This document shows positions 16,154 through 23,522 of a stretch of DNA of 31,693 nt, in pieces. Source of the stretch: an uncultured Eubacteriales bacterium. GTDB taxonomy: Bacteria; Bacillota; Clostridia; Oscillospirales; Ruminococcaceae. The notes under the pieces are model-generated. The model saw only the letters and a program-made list of their open reading frames with translations, was not told the origin of the DNA and ran no database searches. Where the stretch lies: positions 1 to 31,693 of the forward strand of contig CABUOE010000004.1 in NCBI GenBank assembly GCA_902493155.1, given 5' to 3'. Every line of letters begins with the position of its first letter. Position 1 is the stretch's first letter. The position numbers and the translations under genes were made by a program.

Positions 16154-19100
16154 TTATCGTTTATAGAATTCCTGCTGCATGGCCAGCGGCAGGCGGTCGA
16201 CGATCTCCCTGGACAGGCGGTCGGTGTCCTGGACGCCGTTGAGGATTACATCGCCGATGCTGATGGAATTGACCTGTGGCGCGGCCACGGTGGGAAAATG
16301 GGAAGCGCTCAGCGTCCGGGCAGGGTTTAATTTGCTCCAATTCCAGAGGTTTTTTGTAGCGGCGGCGCTGAACACAACGGTACCCTGAGGCAGGTATTCG
16401 TAGGTTCCGAGGCCGGGCTTGAAGATAGCCTCGGGGCCGTTTTCGTTGACGAGGTAGGTGCCGGAGTTGGAAACATAGGCCGAGCCGGAGGCGTATCCTT
16501 TGGACGAATTTCTTTCTTTGCTGGAGGAACTGCCGCCCAACTCTGTTTTGATTTTGGCATTGCCTTCCAGGGCATTTAATTCCCTCATCTTGTCGATCAT
16601 ATCCTGGAGGTACTTGGTGTAATTTTCGGAGTAGATACGGATATTATCGGTCTGCTTGACAAATTGTTCGCCCTGGTTTTTGACCCAATCTTCATGGATA
16701 CTCTGGGCGGTGGCGCTGTTGAGCTCAAAGTCCTCAAAATACTGATCCCAGAATTCCTGCTGCTCGTCGAGTTTTGCTAACTCATCGTCGATAGCTTGGA
16801 GGGCCCTTTCTTTGGCGTCCTCCATCCGCTGGAGCTGGGCTTGATACTCGTATTCTTCTCTGGTCTTGTCCAGGTCTTCCTGCGCGGCGTCGACAGCTTC
16901 GGTGTCAGCGGTATAGACAAACCCCTGTCCTTCCATGTAGGTGAGGACGTTGCGCTGCTTTTTCAGGTTTTCCAGCTGGAGTTCTTTTTCCTTGAGGGTG
17001 TTGACCTTTTCCTGAGCCTCGTGCTTGCGCTTGTAGGCCTTGATTTCCTCGTTCCAGTATTCCTCGGTGGCCTTGCGCTCTTTTTCGAGGGCTTCCCGGG
17101 CGGCGCTGATACTTTCGTCGATCTGCTTTTTCTCGGCGTCGAGGATCATCTGAAGGCCTTCCAGGCGGCTGTCGTCCAATTCCTTGTACTGCTTTTGCAG
17201 TTCTTTGATATACTCTTTGTTTGCCTCCGAATCTTCACCGCGGAGTTCTTCGATACGCTCGTTGATAGCCTTCATGGCCTGTTCGGCCTCTTCGACCATC
17301 AGTTCGCCGGAGATTTCGCCGTGTCCGCTTTCTTTGTAGGAGCTGATGCGTTCTTTGGAGGCGTCGATGTCTTCGAGGAAGGCTTTCTGCTCATACTCTC
17401 GTTTGGCATCGATGATGGATTTTTCTTTCTCGAGATTCTCATCCATCAACTTTTCTAGGCTCTTATAATACTCGGATTCGATGCTGATGCCGTCGGCACG
17501 GGCCTTTTCCATAGCGGCGTTGATAGAGTCCCGCTGCTGATAAACCAGGTCGAGCTGCTGGTCATAGGTGTTTTCCTCTTTTTCGAGGGCGCTGATTTCA
17601 TCGTTGATGCCGGAGATTTTGTCCTTGGTGAGGGACTGTTCCAGACCGCGGATTTCCACCAGATTATTCCGATATTGATCTTGGTATTTTTCCCTGCCCT
17701 TAAAGTATTTGTCGTTGAGGGCGATCAGCTCGTTTAGATAGTCTTCTTCGCTGATTATCCCCATTTTACGGCGATAATCGAGGTCGGCTTTTTTCTCGTT
17801 GTAGGCTTCGAGCCAGGTATCTACAGAGGAGGTGGAGCTTCCGCTAGGATTATTTACTCTCGAACTGTTTCCACGGTTATAATTGAGATAAAAATCTATC
17901 CCCTTTCTGTCTGCTACGCTGTTTTCCAGAGTCTGGAGCAAAGTGTTTAACTTATCTACCTCCGCTGGATCCGTTTCAGCGCCCGCGTTTGGATCATATT
18001 GTCCGGTGGTATGATAGGTGAGCGCAACTTTATCACTACCCGAAAGGCTCTTTTCTATAATTTTTGCCTTTAACGCCGCAATCACAGCGTCTGTTTCCAT
18101 ATCCTTAGCGCCAGCAATGATTTTCGAGCTATCTAAAACAGCTTTGGCCTGTTCAGCGGATTTTTCAATATCCAGTTGTTTATCCGCCAATTTGGATTCA
18201 TAAAGAGTATCCAAAGCGCCTTTTTGTAGGGTGTATCCGTCTTTGGTTTTTATGAGACTTTTTTCCAAATCCGGGTATTTTTGAAGTAGAGAAGTAATTT
18301 CATCCAGCGACAAAGTCTGTCCTTCGTTGACCTTGTCCATAGCGTTTCGTAACTCGTCGAATTCGCTAATCAATCCGCTTACTGAATCACCCAGAGAAAC
18401 CGGCTCTCTTGCAGCATTTTTAAACTTTAGGATTTCCACCATTAAATCGTCAAATGATAAATCCCCGACGTTTTCCAGTTCGTAGGCAATCCTCAGGTCT
18501 TCTAAACTGAGATTATCGATATCGTCTTTAAATGCATCCTGCATTTTATCTTTGACAGATTGAATTTGTTCTTCTAAACCCACACCCGCTGCATCAAAAT
18601 TAAATAATTTGCTTGCGAGTCCCTGCATTTCATCGTTGAGCTGGTTATTAGAGAAAAAGTCCTGGAGCTTTTGTTGGTATTCACCTATGGAAATTTTTCC
18701 TTCTTCCAAGCTGCTCTTCCAGTCAAACATTTCATTGAATGCATTAGACAGCTTTTGCCCATCAAAACCTTTAAACGCATTCACAAATTTTTCCTGGATA
18801 ACATTTTGTAAGTTAGTATCACTGTCGATAGTACGATAAAATTCTGCGTCTATTTCACCGACCAATGCTTTAATGATATTTTGTGTATCCGAGGACATAT
18901 TTTTGTAGTTGTCGTCCAACTCAAGTGAGGCAAAAACCAAGGGTTTTATTTTAATTGTTTCTAAATCAATTTGAGATTTTAAAATGTCGATATGATCATT
19001 AATAGCCCCTGCTCTTGTTAAAACATCATCGACTACTTTACTAAGCTCGGTATCTAAATCATCATATTTTGCACCGATTGAATCAAAGATGGATTTTAGA

Positions 19101-20008
19101 GTGGTGTCGGTATAACCTTCTTTTAAATCTTCGCCATACGGTTTCAAAAATTTTTCAAGTTCTTTTCTATCCGTTGTTTTAGCATAAAGAGTTTCAGCCA
19201 ACTCCTGTTGTTGTATCAAGCCGTCTTGTTCCCAAGACCATAGCTTCTCATGGTCAACAGCTTGCTTATACCCTTCAAAGGTTTCGGAACCTTGCAGGAC
19301 GATTTTTTTATTCTCCAGTTCGACCATTTCCTGATAGGCTTTCGTTAGTTCTTCAATACTTCCCTTATTTTTTAAGATGGCATTGCCTTCTGCTGTGTAG
19401 CCGGAAACTAGCTGGGGAAAGAGATCTGCAATTTGATTTGCGATTTGTTGGTAGCGTCCATATGCTTCTGTTGAAAGAGAGAGGTTTTGACCGAATTGAT
19501 CTACTCCGTCCGATAACAGTTGATATCCTGGTATAATGGAATCCAAAGTATTTCCAGTAGCCTGGATATTTTTTCTTTGGTTTTCCCAAGAGGCGGCATT
19601 TTCTTCAAAGGTTTTTATGGCGTTTTCCTGTGCGTGAACCATTTCATCGATTGCAGATGCAATAGCCTGTAAAGCCATATCGGCCAAAACCATTGCACCC
19701 ACATTCAAAGCACCGGTAAGAGCGGTCATTCCGGCTTCCGCCAGAGCGGATTTGACCCCCATCTTTTCCAAATGAGCGTTATAACCTTCCATGGAAGCTT
19801 CGCTTCCGTTTAAACTCTTTATCCATTCCCCAAATACTTTGTCTTTCTTTTCCAGCCTCTGAATATACTGTTCTGTGACCTTGCCGTCTTTAAGCTTATT
19901 GTTGTAATCGGTAATGGATCCGCTCGCTTTCTGATAAGCCTGGGGAACCTGTCCCATGTCACTCAAAAAAGTTTTGAGCTCCACACCGGAAAAGTTGTTT
20001 TTATTATC
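16154..20008 (-). CDS. Tail tape measure protein, 3' exon
   Basis: Encodes 1284 residues of the tape measure, the long helical protein that sets tail length and fills the tube. It has a hydrophobic stretch near the start (GALNVGAMVLADMALQAIASAI), then long coiled coils rich in K, E and Q, especially after the DYRRKMGIISEEDYLNELIALN segment. It ends in the common tape-measure block GTYLVNENGPEAIFKPGLGTYEYLPQGTVVF. Alone, this frame would have to begin at GTG 19984 without a ribosome binding site and would lack the usual N-terminus. Joining it at 20008 to the exon ending at 21784 restores one frame of 1397 aa. The boundary is predicted. At about 1.5 angstrom per residue, a tail near 200 nm is inferred. 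Confidence 0.85.
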   Translation of the reverse strand, partial: DNKNNFSGVELKTFLSDMGQVPQAYQKASGSITDYNNKLKDGKVTEQYIQRLEKKDKVFGEWIKSLNGSEASMEGYNAHLEKMGVKSALAEAGMTALTGALNVGAMVLADMALQAIASAIDEMVHAQENAIKTFEENAASWENQRKNIQATGNTLDSIIPGYQLLSDGVDQFGQNLSLSTEAYGRYQQIANQIADLFPQLVSGYTAEGNAILKNKGSIEELTKAYQEMVELENKKIVLQGSETFEGYKQAVDHEKLWSWEQDGLIQQQELAETLYAKTTDRKELEKFLKPYGEDLKEGYTDTTLKSIFDSIGAKYDDLDTELSKVVDDVLTRAGAINDHIDILKSQIDLETIKIKPLVFASLELDDNYKNMSSDTQNIIKALVGEIDAEFYRTIDSDTNLQNVIQEKFVNAFKGFDGQKLSNAFNEMFDWKSSLEEGKISIGEYQQKLQDFFSNNQLNDEMQGLASKLFNFDAAGVGLEEQIQSVKDKMQDAFKDDIDNLSLEDLRIAYELENVGDLSFDDLMVEILKFKNAAREPVSLGDSVSGLISEFDELRNAMDKVNEGQTLSLDEITSLLQKYPDLEKSLIKTKDGYTLQKGALDTLYESKLADKQLDIEKSAEQAKAVLDSSKIIAGAKDMETDAVIAALKAKIIEKSLSGSDKVALTYHTTGQYDPNAGAETDPAEVDKLNTLLQTLENSVADRKGIDFYLNYNRGNSSRVNNPSGSSTSSVDTWLEAYNEKKADLDYRRKMGIISEEDYLNELIALNDKYFKGREKYQDQYRNNLVEIRGLEQSLTKDKISGINDEISALEKEENTYDQQLDLVYQQRDSINAAMEKARADGISIESEYYKSLEKLMDENLEKEKSIIDAKREYEQKAFLEDIDASKERISSYKESGHGEISGELMVEEAEQAMKAINERIEELRGEDSEANKEYIKELQKQYKELDDSRLEGLQMILDAEKKQIDESISAAREALEKERKATEEYWNEEIKAYKRKHEAQEKVNTLKEKELQLENLKKQRNVLTYMEGQGFVYTADTEAVDAAQEDLDKTREEYEYQAQLQRMEDAKERALQAIDDELAKLDEQQEFWDQYFEDFELNSATAQSIHEDWVKNQGEQFVKQTDNIRIYSENYTKYLQDMIDKMRELNALEGNAKIKTELGGSSSSKERNSSKGYASGSAYVSNSGTYLVNENGPEAIFKPGLGTYEYLPQGTVVFSAAATKNLWNWSKLNPARTLSASHFPTVAAPQVNSISIGDVILNGVQDTDRLSREIVDRLPLAMQQEFYKR

Positions 20009-20029
20009 CGATAAATGAAATATCCATTT

Positions 20030-20051
20030 GTTACTGTTAAAATGCCAGCAA
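20030..20051 (+). repeat. Inverted repeat arm A around the intron cassette
   Basis: The 22-nt arm starts GTTACTGTTAA and ends ATGCCAGCAA. It is complementary to the arm at 21379-21398 except for two extra A bases. In the intron RNA it can form a 20-bp stem that closes the loop containing the two membrane-protein genes and brings the predicted 3' splice site near the core. In DNA it could also act as a recombination end. Confidence 0.8.
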
Positions 20052-20087
20052 TTTTTCCAAATTTTTCTATACTTTTAAACCTATTTA

Positions 20088-20096
20088 TGGTAGAAT
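20088..20096 (+). promoter_or_regulatory. Extended -10 promoter for the intron cassette
   Basis: TGG-TAGAAT (20088-20096) fits an extended -10 element (TGn then a TATAAT-like hexamer). No good -35 is seen; TATACT at 20068-20073 is the best candidate at a 17-nt spacing. It lies 46 nt before the first cassette gene and gives that gene a transcription source independent of the phage operon. Confidence 0.45.
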
Positions 20097-20141
20097 ATAG
20101 ATGTGGTAAAAAATGGAAAAATTTTTCAGGAGTGTGAGATA

Positions 20142-20750
20142 ATGACACGTTTACAGAAAAAGACAGCATGGATAGTTGGCGCGATTATACTGATAGTTGC
20201 ATTGGCAGTAGCCGCGTTCAAGGGAATTACCGTATATGAATATCGGTTACAGGGAGAAGATATACAGAAATATGAGGAATGTTTGAAGCGGTATCAGGAG
20301 GATGTAGAAAAATTTAGAACAAGAGCGAGTGAAATAATTGATAAGAATGTTAAAGTAGATGAAGTACACTATAGCTATTATGATACCGTTGATGAATTCG
20401 CAGAGGAGATAGAGAAAACAATGTATTCCTACATTCGGGATTGGCCAGAAAAGTATAGGGAGCTTTTTTTTTATACCCTTTTTTCATATAAATATCAACA
20501 AAAAGAGTATTTGCGTGTTTTTCCAAAGCGGGTAACTCTGTACAAGCTGAACCGAATTGGAAGGCCAATTGAAAAAAAAGACTACGACGAAATCTATGCC
20601 TCTTTCAATAAATGGGACGATATATGGGATGATTTAAATGAAAAACTTGAAAACAAATACTATGTGCCAGAAGATTTGGAAAAGTACAAAAAGGAAATGC
20701 AGGAGTTGTTGGGGGAAGAGAAGCTACCGGAGTATATTAGGGTGGCGTAG
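20142..20750 (+). CDS. Intron-encoded single-pass membrane protein, copy 1
   Basis: A 202-aa protein not recognised as a known family. An N-terminal basic patch (RLQKK) and one transmembrane helix (about 9-29) are followed by a charged, Tyr-rich helical domain, most likely outside the membrane. Shared blocks with the next gene are YRLQG-D-QKYEECLK-Y (about 34-51), NWPEKY/DWPEKYRELFFYT and the C-terminal YYVPEDLEKYKKEMQELLG, so the two are tandem paralogs. CAGGAG lies about 10 nt before ATG 20142. AT content is clearly higher than the surrounding tail genes, and the strand is opposite. It sits within the group I intron, where a homing endonuclease would normally be, but has no LAGLIDADG, GIY-YIG or HNH motif. 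Confidence 0.85.
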   Translation: MTRLQKKTAWIVGAIILIVALAVAAFKGITVYEYRLQGEDIQKYEECLKRYQEDVEKFRTRASEIIDKNVKVDEVHYSYYDTVDEFAEEIEKTMYSYIRDWPEKYRELFFYTLFSYKYQQKEYLRVFPKRVTLYKLNRIGRPIEKKDYDEIYASFNKWDDIWDDLNEKLENKYYVPEDLEKYKKEMQELLGEEKLPEYIRVA

Positions 20751-20764
20751 GAGCGTGATAATTT

Positions 20765-21343
20765 ATGACAAAAGATCAGAAGAAAGCGATAGGTATTCTT
20801 GTTGGAATTGCCGTAGTAATCATTTTGGCCTTTGTGATTTTTAAGGGAATTCCCATGTACCAGTACCGTCTGCAAGGGGATGATGTGCAGAAATATGAGG
20901 AATGTCTTAAGAAGTATGATGAAGATATTGATAACTATATATCAGAATACAATGATTTGCCTGATGTTTTGGACATCTATTCTGAATACGCATTCTACTT
21001 TGAACCAATGTATGAAAAAATGTATGAGGAATTTTACGAAAAAGTCGATACAATGTACTCTTCTACCAGAAATTGGCCAGAAAAGTATAAGGAACTTTAT
21101 TTCTACACCTTTATTGCTTTTAAAAATCGTAAGCAACAACAGCACTTGGATTATTTATCCTCCGAGTATTTGTCTGTCCAAGAGGCTTTTGTAAAGTCAG
21201 AAAAATGGGAAAAAATCTGGAAAGAACTAGAGAAAAAACTAAAAAACAAATATTATGTCCCAGAAGACTTAGAAAAGTACAAAAAGGAAATGCAGGAGCT
21301 GTTGGGGGACGAGAAGCTGCCGGAGTATGTAAGGGTGCAGTAG
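20765..21343 (+). CDS. Intron-encoded single-pass membrane protein, copy 2
   Basis: A 192-aa paralog of the preceding gene, 14 nt downstream, probably in one transcript. It has the same architecture: short N-terminus (MTKDQKK), transmembrane helix (about 8-28, ending in FKGIPMYQYRLQG) and an acidic, Tyr- and Lys-rich helical domain. The C-terminal 30 residues are nearly identical to copy 1, while the middle (about 50-150) has diverged, with a YSEYAFYFEPMYEKMYEEF segment. A TAGGAGCG site precedes ATG 20765. The function is unknown. Duplication followed by divergence suggests selection on the middle region, for example for binding variable partners; that is speculation. Confidence 0.85.
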   Translation: MTKDQKKAIGILVGIAVVIILAFVIFKGIPMYQYRLQGDDVQKYEECLKKYDEDIDNYISEYNDLPDVLDIYSEYAFYFEPMYEKMYEEFYEKVDTMYSSTRNWPEKYKELYFYTFIAFKNRKQQQHLDYLSSEYLSVQEAFVKSEKWEKIWKELEKKLKNKYYVPEDLEKYKKEMQELLGDEKLPEYVRVQ

Positions 21344-21347
21344 AATT

Positions 21348-21379
21348 AGAAGAATATCAACCACAATGATATTTCTTCT
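21348..21379 (+). terminator. Hairpin after the intron cassette
   Basis: AGAAGAATATCA (21348-21359) pairs with TGATATTTCTTCT (21367-21379) with one bulged T, five bases after the stop of the second cassette gene. The right arm is T/C-rich and runs into the inverted repeat arm. It is a weak terminator candidate ending the two-gene transcript. Confidence 0.45.
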
Positions 21380-21398
21380 TGCTGGCATTAACAGTAAC
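21379..21398 (+). repeat. Inverted repeat arm B around the intron cassette
   Basis: The arm starts TTGCTGGCAT and ends AACAGTAAC. It is the reverse complement of 20030-20051 with a 2-nt deletion. Together the arms enclose the two plus-strand genes, their promoter and their terminator hairpin, about 1.33 kb, as a discrete cassette. Confidence 0.8.
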
Positions 21399-21783
21399 TC
21401 TGCGGTACTTCCAAGAGTGTCTTTACACTCGACCGCAGACTACGGGCTTTCCCCGTAGAGTAGACTGTCTCTTACCGGCGGTAAAACAAATTCCCACCGG
21501 GATTTCCTTACAGTCGTTGAACCTTCCCCATTCCGCGTGATGCGGAGAAGGGGCTTGGCTGCTGATTGGGCGTTGCCCCGGCAAACTCACAAGCCGGGGA
21601 CTGCGGCGTTTAGGACGATGAAAACCCATCGCTTTTATTTCACCTTGCGCCATCCCGCCCCTTTTTTCCGGGTTTCCCCTCCGTATCCATCTGCCGTTTC
21701 CGGCTCTGTTTTGGCGGGCGGGCTTTGGCCTGTTCCAGCAATTTGAAAATCATACATTCTCCCCCTTGCTAGGCTGCTTGGGG

Positions 21784-22122
21784 AAAAAGGGCATATTCTG
21801 TCGAAATACCAGAAAAATCGGAAAAAGCGGTTTTTATTTTTGTTGTTATGTCCACTACAGACAAAATGTTTTTGCCTGTATCTTGCGTTTTCTTCAAAAA
21901 AGAATCCTGAGAAGCGGCCGCTGAGTTTGCGCTGGCGCTGACGGCGGCAAACTGCTTTTGAATGTCCTGAAGTTGTTTTGCGGCGCCGCTGGTGTCTACC
22001 TTTACCGACACCTGGATAGGGGAAAGGCTCTTTTGAATATCGGCAAGGCCGGCCTTAATTTGCTGTGCCGACTCACCGGTATCCAGCTGTGCCGTTACGT
22101 TAATCGTTTGATTGTCATTCAT
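21784..22122 (-). CDS. Tail tape measure protein, 5' exon
   Basis: Encodes the first 113 residues of the tape measure, starting MNDNQTINVTAQLDTGES. This is the usual beginning of such proteins: a strand, then paired short helices (QIKAGLADIQKSL, AAKQLQDIQKQFAAVSASA) and NILSVVDITTKIKTAFSDF. GGAGGAATAAG precedes ATG 22122. Without splicing, translation runs only 4 codons into the intron and stops at TAG 21772-21774 (117 aa), giving a truncated product. After splicing, ...TEYALF joins DNKNNFSGVEL. Unspliced tape measure would abolish tail assembly, so intron activity could act as a switch. Confidence 0.8.
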
Positions 22123-22175
22123 CTTATTCCTCCGTTTCTTTTAAAGTGGAAGATGAATCGGGTTTGATTCTGCTC

Positions 22176-22214
22176 AAAAAAGCCGCTCGTAGGGGCGGCT
22201 TTTGCTAATTTTTT
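22176..22214 (-). promoter_or_regulatory. Slippery heptamer plus stem-loop: -1 frameshift signal or terminator
   Basis: Reading minus, the chaperone-like gene ends GTA CTA AAA AAT TAG. A-AAA-AAT (22214-22208) is a canonical X-XXY-YYZ slippery heptamer directly before the stop. A few bases on, AAAGCCGC pairs with GCGGCTTT (22196-22203 with 22179-22186), loop 8. The -1 frame then stays open for 29 codons and stops at 22119-22121, overlapping the tape measure ATG. Tail chaperones (gpG/gpGT type) classically use a -1 frameshift at this place. However, the stem is followed by TTTTTT, so an intrinsic terminator or attenuator is also possible. Confidence 0.6.
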
Positions 22215-22792
22215 AGTACCTCCTTCAGCTTCTCCTCGTCCATATCCTGGATTTCGCCCAGGTTTTTCATGAGGTTTTGCACGTCCACATTGCCGAAGGT
22301 CTGCTCAAAGTATTCGTTCATCGACTCCATCTGCCGGATGAACTGGGCAAGCTGTGCCCGCTCGCCGGAGAGGATTTTCTGCTGCTCAAAGGCGATGCCG
22401 CTGTCGATGGCGGCGAGGATTTCCTCGTACTGCTCCATGTCGATGAGGGAGAGGACCCGGCGGCAGAGGTCGGTGCCGTAGATGAGGCGGTACTGTTTGT
22501 GGGCGTCGGTGGGGAGCTTGAAGGAAGCGTAATAGCGCAGGACGTTTCTCTTGACGGCGAATTCCTTCAAAATGGGGAGGTAGGCGCCGTCCTCGGCGTC
22601 GACGCACTGAGAAATCGCTTCAGCCACAAAGTCAACGGCCTCTTGAAGGCTTAGGCGGACTTTGACGGCGATTTCGGGGGCGTCTTCTCCATCCCAGCAC
22701 CGGCAGGTAACCGTCTGAGGGAGATTCTGGCGCTCATAAATTTCCTGAAACCGGTTGGCGCCAATTTTCTTTGCTGTTTTTTTCTGGTTCAT
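22205..22792 (-). CDS. Tail assembly chaperone-like protein
   Basis: A 195-aa, mostly helical, acidic protein directly upstream of the tape measure, where tailed phages encode the gpG-type chaperone that coats it before tube polymerisation. The N-terminal half has strands (QTVTCRCWDGEDAPEIAVKV), then helices with YLPILKEFAVKRNVLRYYASF and a C-terminal coiled region (FIRQMESMNEYFEQTFG to EEKLKEVLKN). The family could not be named from sequence alone; position and the frameshift-like 3' end support the role. A frameshift would give a 224-aa form. It overlaps the end of the nuclease gene by 59 nt in another frame. Confidence 0.65.
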   Translation of the reverse strand: MNQKKTAKKIGANRFQEIYERQNLPQTVTCRCWDGEDAPEIAVKVRLSLQEAVDFVAEAISQCVDAEDGAYLPILKEFAVKRNVLRYYASFKLPTDAHKQYRLIYGTDLCRRVLSLIDMEQYEEILAAIDSGIAFEQQKILSGERAQLAQFIRQMESMNEYFEQTFGNVDVQNLMKNLGEIQDMDEEKLKEVLKN

Positions 22793-23210
22793 GGTGATTT
22801 TGTCTCCTTTGTCGATTTTTGTCTTGCCGGCGGATTTTTTTTAGCTCGTCATAAGAGATCCATCCGGTTTTTTGTGTGTAGGACAGCCAGCGGTAGGTGA
22901 TTTCGGGGTACTGCAGCCAGAAAAGCTTCCGCTTGAGTACGGCGGTGCTGGACGGGGAGCCTTTGGTGTCAATGACTTCCTCCCGGCCGTCTTTGTAGAC
23001 GAGGTAAAAATCCGCTACATAGGTGATGGGCTGTACCACTTTTCCGTTGTAGGTGAACATGGGCTGCAGGACGTATTCCTTTTGCAGCTGACAGGTGATG
23101 ATATCGCCGCTCGCCATCTTGGGCCGGATTACGTCGCGGTAGAACCGCATTTCCAGGATGCTGTCAAACACGATGCCGTCAAAGCTTCGCCTTTGCTGGT
23201 CCTTGTTCAT
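22734..23210 (-). CDS. DUF1064-type PD-(D/E)XK nuclease
   Basis: A 158-aa protein with a restriction endonuclease-like core: E20 in the first helix (DSILEMRFYRD), D67 in YVADFYLVY, and D81-T-K83 in EEVIDTKG. Together these are the catalytic Glu, Asp and (D/E)xK of the PD-(D/E)XK fold. It closely resembles DUF1064 phage nucleases, thought to be related to Holliday junction or branched DNA resolvases. Finding one in the middle of a tail operon that has no DNA-packaging genes is odd: it may be a relic of the parent phage or have a new role. AGGAGG lies 11 nt before ATG 23210. Confidence 0.8.
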   Translation of the reverse strand: MNKDQQRRSFDGIVFDSILEMRFYRDVIRPKMASGDIITCQLQKEYVLQPMFTYNGKVVQPITYVADFYLVYKDGREEVIDTKGSPSSTAVLKRKLFWLQYPEITYRWLSYTQKTGWISYDELKKIRRQDKNRQRRQNHHEPEKNSKENWRQPVSGNL

Positions 23211-23305
23211 CCGCTTTGCCGCCTCCTTGCTGCTGTCAAAAAATCAGGGGAGGGGAGAAGTTTCTCCGCCTCCCCCGTTATTGGTATCGTAGGTTCAAAA
23301 CACAA

Positions 23306-23473
23306 TTAAGGTTTCGGTTTCTGTTGCTGCTGCATTTCTCTGCGGAAGTATTCCTGCCCGCACTGGGGGGAGCAGGCAAAGGTGCGCCAGGAGCGCATCT
23401 GCTGCGCCTGACAGCTGAGGCAGGGCTTGAACATTTTTCCGCAAACCCTGCAGGGAATCATTTTGTCAGCCAT
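23306..23473 (-). CDS. Small zinc-ribbon protein
   Basis: A 55-aa protein with three to four Cys pairs: CRVC (residues 8-11), CLSC (17-20), and C-SPQ-C near 34-38. This is a compact treble-clef or zinc-ribbon pattern, followed by a basic/Gln-rich tail (REMQQQQKPKP). It probably binds zinc and perhaps nucleic acid or a partner protein. It lies between the tube gene and the DUF1064 nuclease and may act with the latter. AAAGGA precedes ATG 23473 by about 11 nt. Confidence 0.7.
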   Translation of the reverse strand: MADKMIPCRVCGKMFKPCLSCQAQQMRSWRTFACSPQCGQEYFRREMQQQQKPKP

Positions 23474-23522
23474 GTGCTGTCATTTCCTTTCGTAGCCCTA
23501 TGAGGCCAAAGGGGGAACTATA

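Larger units (their letters stand above)
20009..21783 (-). ncRNA. Group I intron interrupting the tape measure gene
   Basis: On the minus strand, 21783 down to about 21398 has a group I core. Q-like AATCAGCAGCCAAG (about 21556-21569) follows a GGGC-AAC-GCCC P5 hairpin. R-like GTTCAACGACTGTAA (about 21510-21522) and S-like AAGAGACAGTC (about 21464-21474) give a perfect GACTGT/ACAGTC P7. CCGGTGG/CCGCCGG can form P8; CTACGGG-AAAG-CCCGTAG forms P9. P1 is predicted from TTTTT|CCCC with GGGGGAGAA, the splice site falling after a U paired to G. The 3' site is predicted after the G at 20009. Splicing there keeps the frame exactly. The 3' half carries two plus-strand genes inside a loop closed by an inverted repeat. 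Core identification is firm; exact boundaries are inference. Confidence 0.85.

Noticed and set aside
19963..20169. 68-aa minus-strand frame at the 3' end of the intron
   Set aside because: Overlaps the predicted splice site and cassette promoter, lacks a ribosome binding site, and is in a different frame from the tape measure.
21423..21750. Short basic frames within the intron core as a possible endonuclease or intron-encoded protein
   Set aside because: Only 37-76 codons, no LAGLIDADG, GIY-YIG, HNH or reverse transcriptase motif, and they overlap the structured core.
20009..21783. Group II intron or transposon as cause of the tape measure split
   Set aside because: No domain V-like hairpin, no reverse transcriptase and no transposase; group I P/Q/R/S-like elements and P7 fit better.
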